The translations under genes were made by a program, and so were the position numbers. Below, in pieces: positions 28,693 to 36,937 of a DNA stretch of 64,000 nucleotides. How positions within the stretch are numbered: position 1 is the stretch's first letter; each line of letters begins with the position of its first letter. Location of the stretch: assembly GCA_903832735.1 (NCBI GenBank), contig CAILCO010000039.1, positions 1-64,000 on the forward strand, read 5' to 3'. Source of the DNA: an uncultured Sterolibacterium sp. (lineage in GTDB: Bacteria > Pseudomonadota > Gammaproteobacteria > Burkholderiales > Rhodocyclaceae). The notes under the pieces were generated by a model, which was not told the DNA's origin, searched no databases, and saw nothing but the letters and a program-made list of their open reading frames with translations.

Positions 28693-28923
28693 ATGCATTC
28701 CGGCCGCGGCTATAACGGGGTGAGCGTCGGCGACCGCTATGATAGTGCGCTGACCTTGACCGAAACTCACAGCGACACCTTGAGCACCAATTGGACCGTC
28801 ACCCGGAAAGATCCGAAACCCAAGCATCAGGGCGGCATGGTCAGTTTAAGCGGCAGTTGCACCAACCAGGAAGGCATCAAGGTCGCCGAAGTGGAAGCCA
28901 AGATGCTGGTGGCCGACAACTGA
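28693..28923 (+). pseudogene. Internally deleted MaoC-like dehydratase
   Basis: A 76-codon frame joining two separated parts of a MaoC-like (hot-dog fold) enoyl-CoA hydratase. Residues ~10-26 (VSVGDRYDSALTLTETH) match the family N-terminus. Residues ~27-76 (DTLSTNWTVTRKDPKPKH, GGMVSLSG, VAEVEAKMLV) match the family C-terminus. The middle ~70-90 residues, including the catalytic Asp-x4-His hydratase motif, are absent. The junction is in frame, so a short protein could still be made, but it could not be an active hydratase. The comparison is from memory of the family. Confidence 0.65.
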
Positions 28924-29042
28924 TCACAGCATGCCGTGCAAGCCGTTTATTTGGCCCATGTAAGCGATTTCACGGCCTCCCGCAGGGTAAGGCCTGGCGG
29001 CTGCCGCAGAATTCGCTGGCGGACCTTCCAGGGGGCTTGGCG

Positions 29043-30587
29043 ATGACTCCTACAGTTGCAGTCCCGTTCCGCTACCGCTGGTTTTCTCGCGGCGACATCA
29101 ACGGATTTTTCGCCCTCGCCATCGACAACATCGCCTTGCTGGTGGGGATGTCGGGAATCCTGATCGGCGTTTTTCACCTGCCGCCCGACGTCGTCATGGG
29201 GCGCATGGTTCCCGGCACGGCGATGGGCGTTCTGCTCGGCGACACCCTCTATACCTGGCTTGCCTTCCGCCTGGCACAGCTTGAACAACGCCAGGATGTC
29301 TGCGCCATGCCGCTGGGCATCGACACCCCGTCGATGTTCGCCCTCAGCTTCGGCGTCGTCGGCCCTGCCTACATCGCCGGCGGCAATGCCGACCGCGCCT
29401 GGGCTGTAGGCATGGCCGTGCTGGTGATCATCGGCGCGGCGAAACTGGCCGCCGCATTCTGCGGCGAGGCGATCCGTCGTGCCCTGCCGCGGGCCGCCCT
29501 GCTCGGCGCCCTGGCCGCAGTGGCCATCGCCCTGATCATGTTCTTCCCTTTCACCAAGCTGATCGCGGAACCCGTGGGGGGATTCGTCGCGCTGGGCGTG
29601 GTCCTGATCACCCTGATCGGCGGACGACGTCTGCCGTTCAATTTTCCGGTGGTCATCGCCGCCTTGCTCTGCGGCTATGGCGCCTACCGCCTCGCCATGG
29701 TTTTCGGCTATCGGCCGCCGCCGCTAGCCGCCATGGCCATGACCGTGGCTGCCGTTCCGCCCTGGCCGACGCTGGCCTTTCTCGATGGGCTGACGCTGGC
29801 CTGGCAGTACCTTCCCCTGGCGATCCCGGTGGCCCTGGCAACGGTGATCGGCGGCATCGACAACAGCGAGTCGGCCGCCGTCGCCGGCGACCGCTATCGG
29901 ACCCGCTCCATTCTCCTCGTCGAGGCGATCGCGACCCTGGCTGCCGGCCTGTGCGGTGGCGTCATCCAGAACACGCCCTACATCGGGCATCCTGCCTACA
30001 AGGACATGGGCTGCCGCGCCGGATACACCCTGGCGACCGGCCTGTTCATCGGCCTCGGCGCTGCCTCCGGATGGCTGGCCACGCTGATCGGCTGCCTGCC
30101 CGAATCGGTCGTCGTCCCGGTGCTGGTCTTCGTCGGCCTGGAGATGTCCGGCCAATCCCTGCGGGCTACCGATGCGCGCCACAGCAAGGCCTGGGGCTTG
30201 GCGCTGATCCCGGCCATCGCCAACCTGATCGCGATACAAATGGGCGGGCTACTAGCCGGCGCCGGCATCCAGGTCGCGCAATTGCCCGAGGAGATCCGCC
30301 GCAACCTGCTGGCGCTAACCATGCTCGGCAACGGTTTCATCGTGACCGCCATGCTCTGGATGAGCTGGCTCATCTGGGTGATCGACGGCCAACTCGGTCG
30401 CGCCGCGCTGGCCGCAGTGATCGCGGCAGGCCTTAGCCTCTGCGGCGTGATCCATTCGCCGTTTGCCGATGGTCGCCTGTACCTCCCCTGGCTTGCCGAG
30501 CCGCCCGTCCTCTGGCTGGCCGGCGGCTACCTGCTGCTGGCCGGCTTGTGCCTGCTGTTCCGGCTTGCCGGCCGGGGCGACCGGTAA
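29043..30587 (+). CDS. NCS2-like xanthine/uracil-type permease
   Basis: A 514-residue integral membrane protein with about 12-14 hydrophobic segments. The N-terminal WFSRGDINGFFALAIDNIA, the interior GGIDNSESAAVAGDRYRTRSI and IQNTPYIGHPAYKDMGCRAGYTL resemble the conserved loops of NCS2/AzgA-type nucleobase permeases. In that family the transmembrane segments near Gly-Asp-Asn/Ser and Asn-Thr-Pro carry substrate residues. The ATG at 29043 immediately precedes a plausible cytoplasmic N-terminus. Substrate could be a purine, pyrimidine or another small anion. No catabolic gene is nearby to decide. Confidence 0.8.
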   Translation: MTPTVAVPFRYRWFSRGDINGFFALAIDNIALLVGMSGILIGVFHLPPDVVMGRMVPGTAMGVLLGDTLYTWLAFRLAQLEQRQDVCAMPLGIDTPSMFALSFGVVGPAYIAGGNADRAWAVGMAVLVIIGAAKLAAAFCGEAIRRALPRAALLGALAAVAIALIMFFPFTKLIAEPVGGFVALGVVLITLIGGRRLPFNFPVVIAALLCGYGAYRLAMVFGYRPPPLAAMAMTVAAVPPWPTLAFLDGLTLAWQYLPLAIPVALATVIGGIDNSESAAVAGDRYRTRSILLVEAIATLAAGLCGGVIQNTPYIGHPAYKDMGCRAGYTLATGLFIGLGAASGWLATLIGCLPESVVVPVLVFVGLEMSGQSLRATDARHSKAWGLALIPAIANLIAIQMGGLLAGAGIQVAQLPEEIRRNLLALTMLGNGFIVTAMLWMSWLIWVIDGQLGRAALAAVIAAGLSLCGVIHSPFADGRLYLPWLAEPPVLWLAGGYLLLAGLCLLFRLAGRGDR

Positions 30588-30617
30588 CGCTCAGCGGCGC
30601 ACATTGAGCCGCGTGCC

Positions 30618-30819
30618 CTACGCCTTCAGCGATTGGATCAGAGGCCCCGCCGCTGCTCCTTCAGCGATGACTTGCAGCAACTTTTGCTTGATCAGCCAAG
30701 CCGCCTTGTAACGCACCCCCAGGGCGGTGCTTCAGTGCCAGGGCAGAGCCATTGTTTTTGGCTTGACTCATGAGGCGCATCGCGAGGAACCAGCGCGTCA
30801 ACGGCAGCTTGTTGCCGAA
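30618..30819 (-). pseudogene. IS1595-family transposase fragment (frameshifted)
   Basis: Read on the minus strand from 30819, the frame gives FGNKLPLTRWFLAM then RLMSQAKNNGSALALK. After a one-base shift in a run of five C (30716-30720) it continues VRYKAAWLIKQKLLQVIAE. This is the well-known L-L-x-Q-AKNG-S-ALELKR-LGV-Y-TAW-IKHKLMQ block of IS1595/ISXO2 transposases. The rest of the transposase is missing and no terminal inverted repeats were found. The fragment fills most of the 378-bp gap between the permease and the sensor gene. Confidence 0.75.
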
Positions 30820-30965
30820 GTATTACGCTATAGGTAATATCCGGAAATCAGGCGCGGTGCGGTGCGCAGTAACGTGCGCAGCGAGGTGTTAAGCGCTCAT
30901 CATTGCGCCCGCCGTTGTGTCGACTACCCTCAACTACCCTCAACTTGCCGGTCACTCGAGCTCGG

Positions 30966-32912
30966 ATGCCACTTTCCCCCAGGACCCACCCGTGGCAGCC
31001 GGCTGCCTTCATAGCCGGCCTGGTGGCCTTCGCCATGCTGGTCGGCGGCCTGTCCGCGCTCAGTTACCAGCGCTTTCGCCTTGAGGCGGAGGCGAATGCC
31101 GGCAACCTCGCCCAAGTCATCAGCCTGGGAACGGAAGAAACCCTGGGCCGGGCCGAGGGCTATCTGCTCGGGATCACGCACTTCCTGAGGGCCGAAGACT
31201 TCACCAGCGGCCTGACGAAACCCAGGCAGGACGAGATCGAAGCACTGATGGCCGACCTTCTGCGCCATTTTCCCGAGATCTCCGGCTACCGCGTCTTCAC
31301 TGCCGAGGGCGATGCCGTATTGAGCGCGGGCAAGAGCGCGCCGGCCGACATCCGTGTCGGCGACCGCGCATGGTTTCGCTCGCTGAAGCTTGATCCGGCC
31401 AGGGTGCTCGCCTTGTCCGACGTCGACATCGGCCACGGCCCGAATGCGCCTAGCGCCATTGTCGCCGTGGCGATCCGCGCGCCCGGCGGGCAGCTGCAGG
31501 GCGTGGTCAGCGCCGCGCTGCATCTTGCACACATACAACGCCTCCTCGATGGACCGGAGATCGGTCCCAAGGGAATGATTTCGCTCAGCCGCAGCGATAC
31601 CGCCCAGTTGCTGCTGCACCGGCCGGAGAGCGCGGGGCAGATCAACCAGCCGTTCAATTCCCCGTTCGCCGCACGCATCCTCGCCGGCGAGACGGCCGGC
31701 GTCATGGAACTCGTCTATGCAGCAGACAACGTGTCGCGCATCGCCGCCTTCCGGCGCACCCAGCACTACCCTTTGGTGGTGACGGTCGGACTGGCGCGCG
31801 ACGACACCCTGCGCCCCTGGATGATCCAGACCGTGGTCGCCTGGAATGTCGCCCTGGCCTTCGTGGTCCTGCTCGCCACGCTGTACTTCCGCCAGCGGCG
31901 GAAGGTGATGGCCCTGGAAACCGAGAGCAGCGAAGCGCAGTTGCATGCACAGCGCTACGAGATGCTGCTCCATTCCGCCAGCGAAGGGATCTGCGGCGTC
32001 GATGCCGACGGACTGGTGAACTTCATCAATGCCGCAGCGCTAAGCATGCTCGGCTGGCGCGAAGACGAGGTGATCGGTCACAACTTTCACATGCTCGTGC
32101 ACCGCCACCACTACCATGCCGACGGCACTGGATATCCCGCTTCCGATTGCCGGCTCCACACCACCATAACCGCCCGGGAAGCCGGCAGCGAGAGTGATGA
32201 GCGGCAGTTCCGGGAGGACGTCTATTGGCACAAGGACGGCGACACCGTGCTGGTGGAGGCCAGCGTTACGGCCATCAAGGGCGAAAGCAAGGCTGGCGGC
32301 GCAGTGATCATCTTCAGGGACCTCTCGGCGCGCAAGAAGCGGGCGGAGCAGGCGCGGCGCCTGGCCTTCTACGACGCGCTCACCAACCTGCCGAAACGGC
32401 GCCTGCTCAACGACCGCCTGAACCTGGCGATGGCGGCCAGCAAACGCAGCGGCCGCCACGGCGCTGTCATGTTTCTGGTCCTCGACCATTTCAAGTCGCT
32501 CATTGACATCCACGGGCAGGCCATCGTCGATACGCTGCTGGTCGAACTCGCAGGCCGGCTGAAGACCTGCGTCCGCGACATGGACACCGTGGCCCGCTTC
32601 GATCGCGGCGAGTTTGTCGTGATGATCGGCGAACTGGATGTGAGCCACGCCGAGTCCATCGCGCAAGCCGGCATCATCGCCGAAAAAATTCGCAGCGCGC
32701 TGTCCAAACCGTTTCTGCAAAGCCTCGCGCAGCCGGATGCGGCCGGCGGACATCACTGCACGGTGAGCATCGGCGTGGCACTATTCGGCGTCCAGGACAT
32801 CAGCCCGGAAGCGATCTACAAGTGCGCAGCCAAAGCGATGTTTCAAGCCCGGAAGGCCGGGCGCAATTCGGTCCGGTTCTATGACGGAAGTCCGGAGGGA
32901 GAGGCGGCATGA
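30966..32912 (+). CDS. Membrane sensor with dCache-like, PAS and degenerate GGDEF domains
   Basis: A 648-residue protein. One membrane helix (~12-34) leads to a periplasmic dCache-like sensor (~40-280), then a second helix (AWNVALAFVVLLATLYF, ~295-312), a PAS domain (YEMLLHSASEGICGVDADG onward), and a GGDEF domain starting AFYDALTNLPKRRLLNDRL. The active-site loop that should read RxGGDEF is RFDRGEF, so two glycines/Asp positions are changed and cyclase activity is doubtful. It could be a GTP or c-di-GMP sensor, or a dead scaffold. The ATG at 30966 was preferred to 30903. Its stop overlaps the lemA start (ATGA). Confidence 0.88.
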   Translation: MPLSPRTHPWQPAAFIAGLVAFAMLVGGLSALSYQRFRLEAEANAGNLAQVISLGTEETLGRAEGYLLGITHFLRAEDFTSGLTKPRQDEIEALMADLLRHFPEISGYRVFTAEGDAVLSAGKSAPADIRVGDRAWFRSLKLDPARVLALSDVDIGHGPNAPSAIVAVAIRAPGGQLQGVVSAALHLAHIQRLLDGPEIGPKGMISLSRSDTAQLLLHRPESAGQINQPFNSPFAARILAGETAGVMELVYAADNVSRIAAFRRTQHYPLVVTVGLARDDTLRPWMIQTVVAWNVALAFVVLLATLYFRQRRKVMALETESSEAQLHAQRYEMLLHSASEGICGVDADGLVNFINAAALSMLGWREDEVIGHNFHMLVHRHHYHADGTGYPASDCRLHTTITAREAGSESDERQFREDVYWHKDGDTVLVEASVTAIKGESKAGGAVIIFRDLSARKKRAEQARRLAFYDALTNLPKRRLLNDRLNLAMAASKRSGRHGAVMFLVLDHFKSLIDIHGQAIVDTLLVELAGRLKTCVRDMDTVARFDRGEFVVMIGELDVSHAESIAQAGIIAEKIRSALSKPFLQSLAQPDAAGGHHCTVSIGVALFGVQDISPEAIYKCAAKAMFQARKAGRNSVRFYDGSPEGEAA

Positions 32913-33481
32913 GCATAGTCGCGGCGATTGTTTCCGGTGTGCTCGCGGTGGCATTGATCTATGCCGTAACCCTGTATAACGGTCTGGTGCAGCTCAAGCA
33001 CAATGTCGCCAAAGCCTGGGCCAATATCGATGTGCTGCTCAAGCAGCGCCACGACGAATTGCCCAAGCTGGTCGAAGTTTGCAAGCAATACAAGCAATTC
33101 GAGCAGGCAACATTGGGTCAGGTCATCGCGGCGCGGAATCAGGTTCACGCGGCGCGCGCGAGCCAGGACGTCGCCGCCCTGGGCCGGGCCGAAGGAGAAC
33201 TGCGCGGCGGCCTGGGCCGCCTCTTCGCCGTGGCCGAAGCCTATCCGGAACTGCGCGCCAATGAAAGCTTCATGCAATTGCAGGGCCGCATCAGCCAACT
33301 CGAGAACGGCATCAGCGACCGGCGCGAGTTCTATAACGACGCGGTCAACATCAACAACATCCGCGTCGAGCAGTTTCCGGAAAGCGTCGTTGCCGGTCTG
33401 TTTCGTTTCGGCGAATTGCCCTTGCTGGAATTCCTCTCCGCGGAAAAAACCGATGTCGATGTGAAGGCGCTGTTCGGCTGA
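32909..33481 (+). CDS. lemA: LemA family protein
   Basis: A 190-residue protein with an N-terminal membrane helix (AAIVSGVLAVALIYAVTLYNGLV) and the LemA core: VKHNVAKAWANIDVLLKQRHDELPKLV-type stretch (residues ~28-55), a coiled-coil-rich middle, and ENGISDRREFYNDAVNINNIRVEQFP. LemA proteins are membrane-anchored four-helix proteins of unclear function. Its start overlaps the stop of the sensor gene by 4 bp, and a GIDE-like gene follows after 10 bp. LemA next to an integral membrane partner is a recurrent arrangement. Confidence 0.95.
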   Translation: MSIVAAIVSGVLAVALIYAVTLYNGLVQLKHNVAKAWANIDVLLKQRHDELPKLVEVCKQYKQFEQATLGQVIAARNQVHAARASQDVAALGRAEGELRGGLGRLFAVAEAYPELRANESFMQLQGRISQLENGISDRREFYNDAVNINNIRVEQFPESVVAGLFRFGELPLLEFLSAEKTDVDVKALFG

Positions 33482-33491
33482 ATCCTTGAAC

Positions 33492-34394
33492 ATGTTTGCC
33501 CGGCTCCATCGCGGCTATGCGGCGCTGCTGACTTCAGGCTGCCAGATCCTGTTGCTGGTCATCGGCCTTCGTTTCGCTACGCCGGCGGCGTGGCGCATCA
33601 GTCTGTCGCTGATCGCAATCCTGAGTCTTCTTGCCTGGTTGTCCGTGCTGCGCAGGGCGCGCGTTGTTGCCGACACGCCCAGGTCCCTGGTCGCTTCCGC
33701 CGCGCAAGGCTATGTCGAGTTGCGCGGCCGCGGGCTGCCGCTGGCTGGCAGCCCGCTGCTCTCCCCCCTGACCAGACTCCCCTGCCTGTGGTATCGCTAC
33801 GCTGTCGAGCGGCAAAACGGCTCCAGCTCCGGCTCCGAATGGCTGGCGCACTCCAACGGCGAATCCGACGCTTCCTTCCTGCTCGAGGACGGCACCGGCA
33901 GTTGCGCGGTGGATCCGGAGGGTGCCGAAGTGCTGCCGGCGCGCTGCGACCAGTGGCAGGAAGGCGAATATCGCTATCGCCAGTGGCTGATCCTCGAACA
34001 TGAAACAATCGAGGTGGTCGGCCAGTTTCGCACCGAGAACGCGGGCGAGTTCAACTTCAGCCTGGCCGAGGAAGTCGGGGCTTTGCTCGCAGAGTGGAAA
34101 GAGGACATGCCGAAACTGCGGCTGCGCTTCGGTCTCGGCCGCGCTGGCGAAGTGGATCTGCGCGACTGGGAACGGGTCCGCGCCGAGGCGCAGCGCGAAG
34201 TGGAACAGCGGCGCAGCGCGGAGAACCGCAACAGAAGCGACCTGCACCGGCTGGGCAAGCCGGACGACGGCAGACCGTACCTGATTTCCAGCCTCGCCGC
34301 GGACCGGCTGGTGCGCCGCTACCATCGCTGGGCATGGCTGCATGTGGCGATCTTCCTCGCCGCATTGATCGGTTTGACGAAGCTTGCGGCGTAG
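33492..34394 (+). CDS. GIDE-domain-like membrane protein, LemA partner
   Basis: A 300-residue protein with two N-terminal membrane helices (~10-28, ~35-53) and a C-terminal helix (AWLHVAIFLAALIGLTKLAA). The soluble part between them has GYVELRGRGLPLAGSPLLSPLTRLPCLWYRY, then FLLEDGTGSCAVDPEGAEVLP and GEYRYRQWLI. These match the GIDE/MUL1-type domain, which in bacteria commonly sits beside LemA. No RING finger is present, so ubiquitin ligase activity is not implied. The ATG at 33492 is used; TTG at 33486 is an alternative. Confidence 0.8.
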   Translation: MFARLHRGYAALLTSGCQILLLVIGLRFATPAAWRISLSLIAILSLLAWLSVLRRARVVADTPRSLVASAAQGYVELRGRGLPLAGSPLLSPLTRLPCLWYRYAVERQNGSSSGSEWLAHSNGESDASFLLEDGTGSCAVDPEGAEVLPARCDQWQEGEYRYRQWLILEHETIEVVGQFRTENAGEFNFSLAEEVGALLAEWKEDMPKLRLRFGLGRAGEVDLRDWERVRAEAQREVEQRRSAENRNRSDLHRLGKPDDGRPYLISSLAADRLVRRYHRWAWLHVAIFLAALIGLTKLAA

Positions 34395-35744
34395 CTAAGG
34401 CTGCAGGCTCGCCAGCACCCGATCGACCATCAGGCCGGACAGGCCGAGGTAGTTGGCCGGATCGCACAACTTGGCGAGCGCTGCGCGGTCCAGGTGCCGG
34501 GCGATCTCCTCGTTCTCGGCGAGCAGATCGAGCAGCGTGCGGTCCTGGGCGATCACCTCGCGGCAGATGTCGTAGACCAGATCGTGGGCGTACTCCCGGC
34601 CGATATAAGGCGCCAGGCCCATCATCACCGCCTCGGAAACCACCAGGCCGCGGGTCATGTCGAGATTGGCGCGCATCCGCGCCGCATCCACCTCGAGGCC
34701 GCCGGCCACGGACTTCGCCTGGGCCAAGGCGCCGGCCGTGAGCATGAAGGCTTCCGGCAGGGCGATCCATTCGATCTGCCAGGGACCGGTCGAGCGTTCA
34801 TGATCGGCGACGATCGCTTCGAGCAGGGCGGCGGCCTGTTGCCGAACCATCGCGGAGGCGCCGTGGATATAGGCGCTGGAAATGGGATTGCGCTTCTGCG
34901 GCATGGTGCTGCTCGAGCCGCGACCATGCGCATACGGTTCATAGACCTCGCCCACCTCGGTCTGCATCATCAGCTTGACGTCCATCGCCAGTTTGCCCAG
35001 CGTGCCGGTTACCAGGCCGAGGAAGCAACCGACTTCGGCGATGGTGTCGCGCTGGGTGTGCCAGGCGATCAGGGGTTGGCCCAGCCCCAACTCGCGCATC
35101 AGGCCCTCCTGGGTTTCCATCGCGCCCTTCTCCAGCGAGGCCAGGGTGCCCGCGGCGCCGGCAAACTCGCCGACCAGAACGCGCGGACGCAGTTCGAGGA
35201 GGCGCGCCCGGTGCCGCTCGATGGCAGCGAGCAGGCCCGCCATCTTGTAGCCGAAGGTCACCGGGACCGCCTGCTGCAGATTGCTCCGGCCGACCATGGG
35301 CGTGTCGCGATGGCGGCGCGCCAGATCGGCGAGCGCGGCCGAAATGTCCTTGAGGTCCGCGGCGACGATGTCCAGGGCTTCGCGTATCTGCAGCACCGTC
35401 GCGGTGTCGGTGATGTCCTGGGTGGTCGCGCCCCAGTGGCAGAACTCGCCGAGCTTGTCGTCGCACAACTCGACCAGTTGGGAAACCACGCCGAGCACCG
35501 GATAGCCGATGCGCTCGGTCTTGATGCGCAGCTTCTCCATGTCGATCCGGTCGAGCCGGCAGTTCCTGACGATCTCCGCCGCGGCCTCGGCCGGGATGAT
35601 GCCGAGCCGGCCCTGAACGCGCGCCAGAGCCGCCTCGATGTCGAGATACTTCTGCGTCCGGTTCTCGTCGGACCAAACCTTGCGCATCGCGTCCGTGCTG
35701 AAGATATTGCCGAAGATGAGCGAATCGACGATGCTGGCGGCCAT
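34395..35744 (-). CDS. Fumarase/aspartase-superfamily lyase (PcaB/PurB-like)
   Basis: A 449-residue enzyme of the class II fumarase superfamily. The flexible signature loop is GSSSTMPQKRNPISSAYIHG, with the catalytic Ser, and HWGATTQDITDTA is the second active-site region. The QKRNP form and overall length match the 3-carboxy-cis,cis-muconate cycloisomerase (PcaB) branch rather than the true PurB at 137. However, it lacks neighbouring protocatechuate genes. It follows a TRAP binding-protein gene, so a dicarboxylate or substituted succinate is a reasonable but unproven substrate. A hairpin pair separates the two genes. Confidence 0.82.
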   Translation of the reverse strand: MAASIVDSLIFGNIFSTDAMRKVWSDENRTQKYLDIEAALARVQGRLGIIPAEAAAEIVRNCRLDRIDMEKLRIKTERIGYPVLGVVSQLVELCDDKLGEFCHWGATTQDITDTATVLQIREALDIVAADLKDISAALADLARRHRDTPMVGRSNLQQAVPVTFGYKMAGLLAAIERHRARLLELRPRVLVGEFAGAAGTLASLEKGAMETQEGLMRELGLGQPLIAWHTQRDTIAEVGCFLGLVTGTLGKLAMDVKLMMQTEVGEVYEPYAHGRGSSSTMPQKRNPISSAYIHGASAMVRQQAAALLEAIVADHERSTGPWQIEWIALPEAFMLTAGALAQAKSVAGGLEVDAARMRANLDMTRGLVVSEAVMMGLAPYIGREYAHDLVYDICREVIAQDRTLLDLLAENEEIARHLDRAALAKLCDPANYLGLSGLMVDRVLASLQP

Positions 35745-35773
35745 GCGGGGGCACTCCCAATGCTGATGATTGT

Positions 35774-35826
35774 AGGTCGGCCTTCAGGCCGACGACGGCA
35801 GACAGGTCGGGCTAAAGCCCGACCTA
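35774..35826. repeat. Twin GTCGGGC-type hairpins between TRAP gene and lyase gene
   Basis: Hairpin 1 is GTCGGCC-TTCA-GGCCGAC (35776-35793). Hairpin 2 is a 10-bp perfect stem, AGGTCGGGCT/AGCCCGACCT, around AA (35804-35825). TAGGTCGGGCTTTAGCCCGAC-like elements are a common REP-type repeat in Beta- and Gammaproteobacteria. Hairpin 2 overlaps the stop codon of the dctP-type gene (35824-35826) and could attenuate transcription before the lyase gene. Confidence 0.85.
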
Positions 35827-36831
35827 CTTGGACGGGACCTTCGCGACTTCCTTGCGGATGGCGTCGATGATTTCCGGGCCGACTCGCGATGCCATCTCGT
35901 CCTGCACCGGGCGCATCGCCTTGATCCACGCAGCCTTCTCCGCCGCCGTGGGGATGTGCACCTCGGTCTTGCCGGAAGCCTTGATGGCGGCGAAGGCGGC
36001 CAACGCATCCTTGTCGGCGACCTGGTCGTTGTATTCCGACGCATCCTTCATGGCACCTTCAAGGATGGTCCGGATATCATTGGGCAAGCCCTCCCAGAAC
36101 TTCTTGTTGACCACCACGCAATAGCCGCTGAAAGTGTGACGGGTATCGGTCACGAACTTCTGCACCTCGTAATGCTTCTGCGTGTACAGATTGGAGATCG
36201 GGCCGTCCGTGCCATCGACGACGCCGGTCTGCAGGGCCTGGTAGACCTCGGAAAAGGCCAGGGTCTGCGGCAGCGCGCCGACCGAGCGCATGATCGCCGA
36301 ATTCACCTTGGAGGAGTTGATGCGCATCTTTAGGCCCTTCATGTCCTCGGGCTTGTAGAGCCGCGAGTTCGCGCTCATCACGCGGAAGCCGTTGTCCCAG
36401 AAGGCCAGGCCGATCAGGCCCTTGGCTTCGAGTTTTTTCAGCAGGCTCTTGCCGATCGGGCCGCGGGTCACCCGGTGCAGGGCCTCTTCGCTGGTGAACA
36501 TGTAGGGCAGGTCGAGCGCCTCGAATTCCTTCAGCCCCACCGGGCCGAACTTGCTGGTCACCGGCGCCAGCATCTGCACCGAGCCCAGGATCAGCGCTTC
36601 GAGTTCTTCCTTGTCCTTGTAGAGCTGGCTGTTCGGATAGACCTCGACCTTGACCCGACCCTTGGTGCGTTCTTCGGCCAACTGCTTGAACTTGTCCGCG
36701 GCCTGACCCTTGGGATTGTCCGATGCTGCGACATGGCTGAACTTGATCACGATGGGCTGTTCCGCCGCCGGGCTCAATGCGGGAATCGCCAGGCCTGAGG
36801 CGAAGAGCAACGCTGCAAACAATCGATTCAT
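35824..36831 (-). CDS. dctP: TRAP transporter substrate-binding protein DctP
   Basis: A 335-residue periplasmic binding protein of the DctP family for tripartite ATP-independent transporters. The signal peptide is FAALLFASGLAIPALSPAA. The mature protein begins IVIKFSHVAASDNPKGQAADKF, then has RTKGRVKVEVYPNSQLYKDKEE and the carboxylate-clamp region LKMRINSSKVNSAIMRSVGA, with the conserved Arg. The ATG at 36831 starts a normal signal peptide. No DctQ or DctM membrane genes are adjacent, so this is an orphan binding protein. The ligand is likely an organic acid. Confidence 0.92.
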   Translation of the reverse strand: MNRLFAALLFASGLAIPALSPAAEQPIVIKFSHVAASDNPKGQAADKFKQLAEERTKGRVKVEVYPNSQLYKDKEELEALILGSVQMLAPVTSKFGPVGLKEFEALDLPYMFTSEEALHRVTRGPIGKSLLKKLEAKGLIGLAFWDNGFRVMSANSRLYKPEDMKGLKMRINSSKVNSAIMRSVGALPQTLAFSEVYQALQTGVVDGTDGPISNLYTQKHYEVQKFVTDTRHTFSGYCVVVNKKFWEGLPNDIRTILEGAMKDASEYNDQVADKDALAAFAAIKASGKTEVHIPTAAEKAAWIKAMRPVQDEMASRVGPEIIDAIRKEVAKVPSK

Positions 36832-36937
36832 GAAGATCCCCTTGCTTGGTCCAGAGCGAACATTGTAAACGCTCATGGTTCCGATGAATCACCGCGCGTG
36901 ATGAAAAGGCGGGGCTTGGTAACGCCTCACAAGCGGG

